Shown one piece after another: positions 35,519-46,300 of a DNA stretch of 64,000 nucleotides (the first letter of the stretch is position 1; each line of letters opens with the position of its first letter). The stretch is from Capra hircus (taxonomy: Eukaryota > Chordata > Mammalia > Artiodactyla > Bovidae), in assembly GCF_001704415.2 (NCBI RefSeq), contig NC_030817.1, positions 31,879,550 through 31,943,549 on the forward strand, read 5' to 3'. Position numbers and translations under genes: made by a program. The notes under the pieces were generated by a model, which saw only the letters and a list, made by a program, of their open reading frames with translations, had not been told where the DNA came from and searched no databases.

Positions 35519-36405
35519 TGCCTCAGTCCACTTGGCTGCTATAACAAAATACCACAGATGGAGGGAGGTGGCTTTATAAACAAAACACCAGAGATTTACT
35601 TCTCACAGTTCTGGAGGCTGGAAGGCTGAGCCAGGGTGGCAGCACGGTCAGGTGAGGGCCTTCCTCCTGACTTGTACCCGGCACCTTCTTGCTGTGTCCT
35701 CAAGGCTGAAGTATTCCTGACCCTTTTGAATTGATCCCCAACAAGGCTTCTCCTGGCTAGCGTTACTCAAGCCAATAGAATAAGACCAGATTTGGTTTCA
35801 GAAGTAAAGGAAGGCTTCTTGGATCAAAGAATGGAGAGGTGCCAGATTGCTAAGCTCTAGAAAGGGAAGCCCACTTTCAGAGCACAGGCTCAGCAGCTCA
35901 GCTCTACAGCACAGGCCCACCTGGACAGGCCGTGGGCAGGGCTGCTTGATAGGGATCTGGCAGTGGGGAGGGGGAGGGGGCGGAGTTCTCCTGGGGTCTG
36001 CACAGCTGTGCTGCTCAGGCTCCAGCTTGAAGTGCCCAGAGCAGCGCATCTTTGTGCACAGCCCATGGAGCTAAGGTTTTGGTGCAGCTGTTTTGCACTA
36101 GGAACTCTGGTCTGAAGTGCTAGGTGCAAGGCCTCTGCACACAGCACCCTGTAGGGACATGAAACTAGGCTAAGCACAAAAGAAGAGATTAGAGCTTATC
36201 CCCTACATTGCATTCTATTTTCCCCAGGGTTCCCAGGGGGTTCCCAGAATCCCAAAAGGGGCTGAGGTTCTCTTCTATAAGAGCACTAATACCAAAGTAA
36301 TCACCTCCTCAAGGACTCCCTTACTAATACCCTCACCTTTGGAGATTAGGAACTTCAACATATGAATTTGGGGGAGGGCACAAATATTCAGACCACAGTA
36401 TCATG
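35519..36405 (+). repeat. Old mammalian repeat split by an insertion
   Basis: The left part, 35519-35705 (CTATAACAAAATACCACAGA, TTCTCACAGTTCTGGAGGCTG, TTGCTGTGTCCTCA), and right part, 36245-36405 (TATAAGAGCACTAAT, ATTAGGAACTTCAACATATG), are the two halves of a common old mammalian interspersed repeat whose family name I will not guess. The gap holds the antisense LTR-like copy. Confidence 0.6.
35835..36175 (-). repeat. LTR-like sequence, antisense copy
   Basis: The reverse complement aligns with 33975-34245. It interrupts the older repeat at 35519-36405, so it is a separate insertion, probably a solo LTR. True ends are likely nearer 35706 and 36240. Confidence 0.55.
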
Positions 36406-36542
36406 ATTACAAAGGTCATGGTTTTTAAGCAAGGCCAACGACCATGGTTGTGATTCTGCACCAAGCCCTAAATAGTACATTAGGCACAATGTGGGCCAAG
36501 AAACCCAAATAAAATCCTACTGGACTCTGGAGTGTTTGGGAT

Positions 36543-36863
36543 ACCCACTGGTAGCTCAGCTGGTAAAGAATCTGCCTGCAATAGGAGACCCTGGTTCAAT
36601 TCTTGGGTTGGGAAGTTCCCCTGGAGAAAGGATAGACTACCCACTCCAGTATTCTTGGGCTTCCCTGGTGGCTCAGATGGTAAAGACTCTGCCTCCAATG
36701 TGGGAGACCTGGGTTTGATCCCTGGGTTGGGAAGATCCGCTGGAGAAGGGCATGGCAACCCACTCCAGTATTCTTGCCTGGAGAATCCCATGGACAGAGG
36801 TGCTTTGTGGCTGCATTCCATAGGGTCACAAAGAGTCGGACATGACTGAGCAACTAAGCACAA
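36543..36863 (+). repeat. Two adjacent Bov-tA SINEs
   Basis: A first, 3'-truncated copy (GGTAGCTCAGCTGGTAAAG to CCAGTATTCTTGG, to about 36653) is followed directly by a full copy (GGCTTCCCTGGTGGCTCAG to CAACTAAGCAC). Confidence 0.88.
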
Positions 36864-36864
36864 C

Positions 36865-38270
36865 ACTGCCTCTTTCATCCTCAGCCATTCCTTTGGGGTG
36901 GCAGGGGTGGACTGACTCTAATCTAAGTTCTCTTCTGGGCAAAAGCAGCCCAGATCCCAGTAGAGGGGCTTCTGAGACCTATGTGAGAACCAGCCTTGCA
37001 GGAAGCACAGGAGGCCTTGAGGAGTTTCTTCAAGCAATTCTGAAATGCAGTTTTCAGTCATTCTGTTTTTGACTCAGAGGACTTGTAGGCTCTGGGCCAT
37101 AGGACTAAGGTGAATAGCTCTAATCTCTAAATATGATTGTATTTCCTTCTTCCCAGGACCTCTGTCCAATGTCTTTTGGGTGGCTTTCTTGTCCTCTTCG
37201 GATGATTTCCAAATGTCTTAAACTTATTCTGGCTCTTCTATCTTTTAAGAATTTTTATAGGTCCAATGCTCATCTTTACATTAGATTTTTTATGTCTTTG
37301 ACCCACAAAGTCAGGGATGGATGCCCTGGAAAATATGATCCATAGCCAGAAACTTGTTTTCCCAAGAGCTTCTGTGTTCCCTGCAGAGCAAGCTGTCTGT
37401 GAACAGCTACACTCTCACTATGCTTATTTTATTTTACTTTTGATTCAGAGTCTTAAAGAAGTCATCTTTGCCCCGTGCATCAAGTTCAACAGTGTGTCAA
37501 GCAGGTCTGCATCTTTTTGATTAGCCTCTATAACAATGTACCCTACAATGAGGAACCTAATATTAACTGTATCACTCCAATCACTGCTTTCCATTCAGCT
37601 TCACGGACGTCACCCTTCATTATATAAATAGAGAATCTAGTTCTTTTATACCAGTGTCAGGGTCAACTCTAGGGGAGCAAAACTCCCTTTCCCTAAAAGA
37701 CCACTTTTGTTATCTGTATGAGATTCCCTCCCTCCCCAAATTCTCAGGGGGTATCTGTGCAATTAGAGCATTCCATGGAAATCTGTATAAGGCCAACTCC
37801 TCTCCTGGGGTGCCAACTGGTAGGGTAGCAGTCTTAAATAATTTATACCTTACCTGGAGGGACCATGTCAGCTACCTAGTAGTAGGTTAATACATTCCAT
37901 TACAGAGTAAGGAGCAACTTGTTTGCACAGACATAAACACCCTGAATTTTGACTTGCTTTGCTGTCCTTTCTCTGTTATGCCACTGTCAACACTTAGTAC
38001 TTTATACTCCATAAAAGTGTCACACATCACCCCCTCTGCCAAAGGAACCAACTTCCCAGTTAAAGAAATAAATCAATGGACTCACTTCTATGGGATGAGC
38101 TTATATCTCACATATCCTTGTCAAGAGCAGCTGATCTGTTGAATGTGTGACCGCGCATGGACCTGAAGATTCTAGCTGGAAACAAGTATTTTCCAAAGTT
38201 GTCCTCTCAATGCAATGTGTGTTCTGAACTCAAAACCTAATGCTCATTAAAAAAAATCCAATTAAAACTG
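36865..38270. other. Intergenic stretch, no gene recognised
   Basis: 1.4 kb without a recognised repeat or coding exon. Open frames are under 80 codons. Confidence 0.45.
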
Positions 38271-38277
38271 AGCATAA

Positions 38278-39130
38278 GACTTAGACATTTTTCCAAAGAA
38301 GACATAATAGGCACATAAAAAGATGCTCAACGTCATTAAGCATCAGAGAAATGCGAACTAAAACCACAAGGTATCACCTCATGCCTGTCAGAATGGCTAT
38401 CATAAAAATAAAAAAAAAAAAACCCACAAATAACAAATGTTGGAGAAGAGGAAACCCTTGTAAAACGACAGTAAGAATATAAATTGGAGCAGCCACTATT
38501 GAAAACAGTAGGCCTATCAGAAAACTGAAAATAGAATTATCCCACGACCCAGCAATTCTCCTGAGCATATATCCCCCAAAAGCCAAAAACACTGATACAG
38601 GCACCGCAGCAGCATTGTTTACAGTTGCCAAGTATGGGAGAACTGAAGTGTCCATAACAAGACTAATGGGTAAAGAAGATGTGCTCTTTCTCTCTCTCTA
38701 TATATATATTTTTATAAACATATTTATATTATACATATATTTTACTACCCAGTCATAAAAATGAATGAAATTTTTCCATTTACAATATGTATGGACTTGG
38801 AGGGTATGATGCTAAGTGAGGTAAGTCAGATAGACACATATAATGGAATCTAAAAATGACAACAAACTAGTGAATGTATTAATAACAAAAAAGGAATTCA
38901 CAGATATAGAGAACAAACTAATGGTGACCAGTGGTTACCAGTATAGGGAACAAACTAGTGGTTACTAATGGGGAGAGGGAAGGTGGAAGGGGCCAGAGAT
39001 GGCTAAGGGATTAGGAAGCACAAACTATTATGTATAAAATAAGTATGCTACAAGGATAAATTGTACAACACAAGGAATATGGCCAATATTTTATAACAGA
39101 TATAAATGGAATATAACCTTTACAATTGTG
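38278..39130 (+). repeat. L1 ORF2 3'-end fragment, older
   Basis: AGACTTAGACATTTTTCCAAAG, GATGCTCAACGTCATTAAGC and CCACGACCCAGCAATTC align with 17880-18200 of the young L1. It continues through the ORF2 end and UTR-like sequence to about 39130. Frames broken. Confidence 0.8.
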
Positions 39131-39157
39131 AATTACTATATTGTACTCCTAAAACTT

Positions 39158-39362
39158 GGGCTTTCCCAGTGGCTCAGCAGTAAAGAATCCGCTTGCAGTG
39201 CAGGGAACACAGGAGATGTGAGTTTGATCCCTGGGTCAGGAAGATCCCTGGAGAAGGGAATGGCAACCTACGCCAGTATTCTTGCCTGGAGAATCCCAAG
39301 GACACAGGTCTACAGTCCATAGGGGTCACAAAGAGTTGGACACGACTGAGGTGACTTAGCAT
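39158..39362 (+). repeat. Bov-tA SINE
   Basis: GGGCTTTCCCAGTGGCTCAG head and BovA body ending GACTGAGGTGACTTAGCATG, with a short GCATGCAC tail. Confidence 0.88.
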
Positions 39363-39466
39363 GCATGCACGCATGCACACCTGAAACTTATTCTCAGCCA
39401 ACTCACGCATTTTTCCCTTTTCACTCAGTACCTGCCATCTATGTCTACACTGATATCTATATCTAT

Positions 39467-39542
39467 ATTCATATCTATGTCTATATAGAGATAATTCATA
39501 CTTTATTCATATCTATGTCTATATAGAGATAATTCATACTTT
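39467..39542. repeat. 38-bp tandem duplication
   Basis: Two consecutive units, 39467-39504 and 39505-39542, beginning ATTCATATCTATGTCTATAT, appear identical. Confidence 0.9.
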
Positions 39543-39825
39543 GGTTTTTTATAAAAGGTCATAATAAGCAATATTTTATGATGTCAGTCTAAATTTCTTT
39601 TATTTTCCATAAAAAGATATTGCTATAATATACAGATCTTACCTTTGAACAAAATAAATCTCTCAAGCCATTCTTTTGGGTTAATGTACTTTTTGTTTGA
39701 TTGGGCTAAAAGATGCACAAAATATTAAGAAACTCTGGGTTGATAATTAGAAATAATATATACAAGAGTCAGAAACCAATGAAAATAGCTCTATACACAT
39801 GCACATTTTGTACATGCCCACTTCT

Positions 39826-39831
39826 TTTATT
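39826..39831 (-). promoter_or_regulatory. Gene B candidate polyadenylation signal
   Basis: AATAAA on the minus strand (TTTATT on plus), about 330 nt after the gene B stop codon. The nearest canonical hexamer seen; use not shown. Confidence 0.4.
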
Positions 39832-40163
39832 AAAATACATGGTAGGAAAAGAAAGGAAACACAACTTTCGGAATAAGCCTCTACTGTATACAAATGCCAA
39901 CTTGAATCCAAACATGGGATGAGACTGGTATAGGGAAGGATAAATAAATTTGAGATGTGCATTACATTTTAAAATCATTTTTTAATGACAATACAAAATT
40001 AAGATCAATAAATTTCAGTGTGGAAATAGAACTCACACAAGAGATTTATGCAAAAACACCTGATTGTTTTTCTTTTTCTCCTTCCTATTCTGATACTTTT
40101 GAAAGGGCTCTGTGGAAATTCTCTGCAGTTCAGTTGGAGGAAAGCAGTATACCAAGAGAATTG

Positions 40164-40360
40164 CTATCCAGAGCGTGACAACTCCTTTTCTTCTTCAACT
40201 TCTGTTTCAGATGTGTCTTTACTTAGCCTTGATCCCATTTCTTGAAAACACCTGGCTATCAAGTTAAATAGAAGAGCAATCCAGGCAAGACCATAAAGAT
40301 TCCAAATTAATAACAAGATTGAATAAGTGATGTCCTGATTGTCTTTTGTAGGATTTGAAA
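40164..40360 (-). CDS. Gene B last coding exon: M4 and acidic tail
   Basis: Acceptor AG is CT at 40361-40362. It enters in phase 1, completing a Val codon, then SNPTKDNQDITYSILLL, the rest of M4, and a 27-residue tail with the acidic run TEVEEEKEL. Stop TAG at 40164-40166. NPTK ahead of M4 matches NPSK of gene A and KCNK16. Confidence 0.87.
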
Positions 40361-43300
40361 CTAAAGACAGGAAGCAAATGACATGCAAAAAATCAGATGA
40401 TGATTTTTCCCCATAACATTTTCTTTCATTCATTAATACCTAGGAAAATGCCTTCTTTTAGAATCTAATCCTGAGAACAAATTAGAAATTAAAATAAAGC
40501 ATATCTAAAATTATCACTTCTTTCAAGGACAGAGTATAATTTAAATTACAAATATTGAGATTCCATTCATTTTTAGAACACAGCTGGAGGCTGAAAAATT
40601 CTCTTTCCCTTTGAACATTATCCTTTTTAAAAACCATAGTAAGTGTAATATTTTATAGTGAGGTAATTTATCATCGCTCCAGGTAGGAAACTTTTAAAAT
40701 GAGAGAAGGAAAAGATAAATATATTACACAAAATAATTTAAAATAGGATTCAGATTTTGTTAACAAAGATACAGTATGTTTCCTTGTACCAGGTATCTGT
40801 ATTTCTGAGTTTAAAATTCTACGAATTAATTGCCTTTGTCATTAGAAATCTTGAGAGAACTCTTTTAAGAAGGAAAAGAAAATCACTAATGTTTAGAATC
40901 ACCCTAACATTGTAATACTATAACTTTTACACTCCTTTCAGGTCTTGTCATTTATTTTTCATGATTGCAATCTACTTGTATGAAGAGGTACAGCTGAAAG
41001 AGCACAAACATTGCAATCAAAAAGGAGTAAGTGGAGACAACACAATAAACACACTGTGATTTATCACAAGAATGCAATTTAACTGTGCTTATTAGAGCAT
41101 GAAATAACAAAAATATTTAACATTATCAGACATTAAATGATTTGATATTTATCTAATACAAATTAACCAGCAGACATTTTTGAAGCATAGCAATCAGAGA
41201 ATAAACTGAATAAGTGTAACTGGAGGGCTATACTCACTTTGGGTTTAAGATGACATTTGGTTAACTGGCTCTGATGCAGCTTCTTCCAAAACTGCCTCCC
41301 AAAATACATGAGTACATGCACACACACACACCCAATAAAAGCAAAATATCGAAGATGAGATTCTAGTCTACTGACATAAACTGAGTGTGCATTTTACTAT
41401 AAAAATCAAAGTATGTATGGAACTTCTGTATTAGCATGTAGAAAAACACAAGAGATGCTCATATCCATACTAATACAGAAAAAAAAAAAACTAGATGCAC
41501 TACAAAATCATAGTTTTATTACAAAGAGAGAGAGAGAGCTGAGGACATGAAAAAGACTCCTAACAACCTACATTTTTCAAAGTGACAAGTTCTTCCTAGG
41601 AGAGAGGAAGCCATATTTATGGCTTACTACCTGTAGAGTGATGATTACCACGGGTGTCCCAAGTGTAAGATAGGTTGTCCACTGAAGTGGGCAGGGGAAT
41701 TGAGTGACCCTGCCTATAGCACACTGGGCCTTCACTGAGTGAAGGCAGCAGCTGGCAAAGGGGAGAAGCTAGGGACTGATAGAACACCCAGGAACCCAAA
41801 TAGCCATAACCAGGCTGTAGACTAGTGGGAGATCTCCCATGATTATCTACAGTTTCACTGGTGGTACTCAGCTCCTAAGCCTTGCTGAAGGGTATAACTT
41901 CACTTAGTCCTCAAAATATTCCAAGTCAGTGATGGGTTCAATCTAACTAAAGCAGCAACAAAGCCCAGATCTAGAGTCAATAGCTTCACCCTATCCCCAC
42001 ACTGCCAGCCTATACTAGTAACTCGGAAAACTCAAATTATTTTATATCCAGTTGTTTCAAAAATAGCTCAAATGAACAGATTTTTAACCATTTAGAGCCT
42101 GCCTGCTTTGCACATCCTATGAAACTGTGCCTAACATCTTGGAGCCATGGATAAGATAAACCCTAGAGCTGTCAAGGACTCCAAGCCTTGCTGCTCTTTG
42201 GAGCTCTCTGACCCAGAGACTCCCTATCAGGTTGCTGAGAGATACCCGCTAGACCCCAAAGCCCCTCTGATTCTCCTCTGCCTCCAAAAGTTCTCTAACC
42301 CTCCTCTCCTTCTGGTGAGTGTCCCCCATGCTATAACCTCTGTGTGGTCTCATGCTGTGAGGTAATTATCCCACACGCAAACATGTCAAAGTGTGACTCA
42401 AATAAAACTCATTCATTCTTCTGCAACCTTATGGTCATATCCTTTTGCTTAATCAGCTCTGAGATCTCCTGAACTCACTACAGGAAATTGATTGTAAGGG
42501 ATCATAATCGCACTTTTGAAGTGGTGGCATATAATCAAGTCTAATTTTATTTTTGGTATTTGACTGATGACAGTTTCCAACCAAGCCTCACCCCTCCTTT
42601 CCCTCGTTCCATTCCAGAAAACCTACAAGGAAGCTCACACACTCCCTCCCTCAGTGACTGTGGGAAATTCAACCATACAAGTTTTGGTTCAATAATGGGA
42701 GCTCTCATATCTTTCCCATAGCCTAAGAGATCCAACCAGTCCATTCTGAAGGAGATCAGCCCTGGGATTTCTTTGGAAGGAATGATGCTAAAGATGAAAC
42801 TCCAGGACTTTGGACACCTCATGCGAAGAGTTGACTCATTGGAAAAGATTCTGATGCTGGGAGGGATTGGGGGCAGGAGGAGAAGGGGACGACCAAGGAT
42901 GAGATGGCCGGATGGCATCACGGACCCGATGGACGTGAGTCTGAGTGACCTCCAGGAGTTGGTGATGGACAGGGAGGCCTGGCGTGCTGCGATTCATGGG
43001 GTCGCAGAGAGTCAGACACGACTGAGCGACTGAACTGAACTGAACTGCACTGAATCACAGTGAAAGTCAAAGCCAGTCACTCCTCTGGCTCTCTTAAGAA
43101 ATTTTCAGGCTGCTTGAATGCCAACTTGCTCTACATATCATGCTACACTGCTACTACACATATGCACTCTTGGTATGTGTGTGTCTATGTGTGAGTGAGT
43201 GAGAGAGACAGAGAGAGAGAGAGACCATCTCAACATCCAAGCCAATTTTGGTTGCAATCTATCCTGCCTCTGTAGGTTGGTCACAGCATGGACATATTCT

Positions 43301-46300
43301 GCTTTTGAGTGCTTGCACTGAGACAAACATTAATCAAATCCCATCAAAGTGAATACTTATGATCCATGTATTACACTATGAATAAAGTAAATCTCAGTTT
43401 CAAAAGAGCACTTATTTATAAAATCCCATTTATGGTCCTGGAAGTCAAGGATATTTGGACAAACTTTCCTTGCAGAAAACAAATACATTTGATTAAATGC
43501 ATTAAAATTATGTTTAAGTCATCAGAAAAAATAAACATTTGGGAAACTACTAGACCAAGAGTATCTAAGCCACTTTTTTCCTTAAAGGTATCTTCCGATT
43601 CTAAAACACTATGACATTGGTTTTGGTAGCCTTCTGTGGTGTGGTGAAAGTAACATAAAACAATCTCCAGTATGAAACACTCCTCATATTAAGCCGGGAT
43701 TCCAATAGGCTATAACTTAGGAGAATATTTAACTCAGAAATAGTCTCACCAGACATGCAAAAAATTTTTAGAAAGCATGGCTAGGTGTAAATAAACAGGA
43801 AAAAAGTAACTATAATCTTAGCAGCTTCTGATATCATGTTATCTGAATTCTATGCTTTTTAAAAAATTTCATGGACTTCCCTCCAGTGATTAAGATTATA
43901 CTACCAATGCAGGGGGCATCAGTTCAATCCTTGGTCAGGGGACTAAGATCCTGCATGCCACTTGGTGCAGCCAAAAAAATTTTTTTATTTTTGCTTACTT
44001 GACATCATTAGTATACATAATTTTGTATCATTTTGTGTGGTTTAATATTATCAAGCTTTCCCTAAGTCATGAGATGCTCTTCGTAACTTGAAATGTCATG
44101 CTTTCGAAAATGTCTTCAACGAGCAAGGGAAGATTCTATCTTTAAAAATATTTTCAATTTTAATTATCATTCCTTTTACTAATAACAGAATGTGATTTTT
44201 AAAAGGATGAGTAGTAAGTTTCATAATAAAAGAAGAAATTTTCTACTGTAAAAGTGGAAGCAAATTTCTATGAGAATGCCAAGGAAGTAGTATCTCTATT
44301 TTGGGAATCCAGAAAAATGTAACAGAGACTCTTTGGAGTGATATTTAAATATGGTTCTTAGACTTCTAGGTACGTATTTTCAAAATATATTTATTAATAT
44401 GAAATCATCCATCTAAACATTGAATATTAATTATTTAATTTTAGTCCTATTTAGATTAAAAATAAATATAATAAGGACACTGTTATTTCTGGGTAGAATG
44501 GAGTGGCTTGTGATTGAAGACTCTTCCAGCCAAGAACAACCAGAACAATCAGATAAATTGAAAGCAAAACAGAGCAAAGTCATGTTTAAAGGCACAAGAG
44601 AGCTGCTAAAGCAATCAAGAGTGGAAGGACTAAGATTCCAGGCGGGAGAGGCAGATGTGAAGTCTTTAGTTGCTTTCTCCCTTGAGTTTGTTTTTGTGGT
44701 TCTTTTCACAGAGTCTGGGCATAGACAAAAGGCTGTGCATCTGGGCTAAGAAGGAGGGCACTCTGAGGAGCAGAGAAAATGACAGAGCTTCTGGTAGTCC
44801 TTCTGGGTTGGATTGACACAATTAGAGATCTGAAGGATTTAAAACCTATAGCTTGTTCCGCCCTTCAATAAATTGCCAAATTCTGAAGGCACATGAAGTT
44901 GAAGGCTAAAAAAGGAAAGCTGAAAACTTTTTTAAAAGGAGAGTTTCCAATAGATTCAAGCACAAGAAAACAAACTAAGAGTGTGGTCTTGTGAATATAC
45001 CAGGCTTTCATCATTTGAAGTTTGTAAAGAACTATAATTTAGGAACAGGGAGAAACCAAAGGGAAATTAAGGCTTTACCAAATCTGTAGTCTAGTCTCAA
45101 ATCATACCATTCCCTGACCAGATTACATATTCAGTTACCCTCTCCACACTCCTATATCTCTATAAGCCTAGCAGAGGAAAGAGTAAAACATCTCTGGAGG
45201 AAGATGACATTCCCTGGAGTATCTATAACTTTTAAAATACACAACATCGAAATTATCAGGCATGCCAAGAGACAGAACCACATGACTAAAAATCAATGGG
45301 AAGAACTATAAAAGAAGCCCACAGATGTTCCCAATATGGAAATAAGTTAATAAGAACTTTAAAATAACTAAGAATATTATGCTTTTCAAAATATGATATG
45401 GAAAAATAAGTGAAAATATGAAGGATTTCAGCAGACAATTGGAATCTACCAAAAAGAGGTGATTAAATGGACATTTTAGAGCTTAAAATATAATAATTAG
45501 TGAAAGTGAAAGCCACTCAGTCATGTCTGACTCTGTGACCCTATGGACTATACAGTCTATGGAATTCTCCAGGCCAGAATACTGGAGTGGGTAGCCTTTC
45601 CCTTCTCCAGGAGATCTTCCCAACCTAAGGATAGAACCCAGGTTTCCCTCATTGCATGCAATTCCCTGTTAGGGGATTCTATGATAGCTCAGTCGGTAAA
45701 AAATCCATCTGCAATGCAGGAGACCCCAGTTTGATCCCTGGGTCAGGAAGATCCACTGGAAAAGGGAAAGGCTACCCACTCGAGGATTCTTGGGCTCCCC
45801 TTGTGACTCAACTGGTAAAGAATATTAAAGTTAAAAACTCATTAAATGTGTTTGAAAACACATTACATACAGCAGAAATTAGAATTAGTAAACTAGAAGA
45901 TGGGTTCGTAAGAAATATACTCAGTGAAGTTCAAAAAAAAAGGGGGGGGGGATAATACAGAAAGTCATTAGAACATTTGAAACCAAGTAAGGTGGTCTTA
46001 CATCCATGTAATTGGAGTCCCAGAAGTAGAAGAGAAAATAAAGAATAATTCATATTCAAACAGATAGTAGCTGAGATTTTTTTCAAGACACTTGAAGGAT
46101 TTTAATTCACTTCAATAATTTCTGTGATCCCCAAGCAAAATCAATACAAAGCAAACCACACTGAAGTAGATAATAGTTAAATTGCTGAAAAAGTTTAAAA
46201 ACAAGTGGAGCAGGGTTTGGGGGGAATTCAGGGGGAAGGTTCCTTACCTCAAAAGACCAACAATAAAACTTACAGCTGACTTATCATTAAAAATGATGGA

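Noticed and set aside
36658..36730. tRNA-like sequences with A and B boxes
   Set aside because: They are heads of Bov-tA SINEs, repeated many times in the window, not functional tRNA genes.
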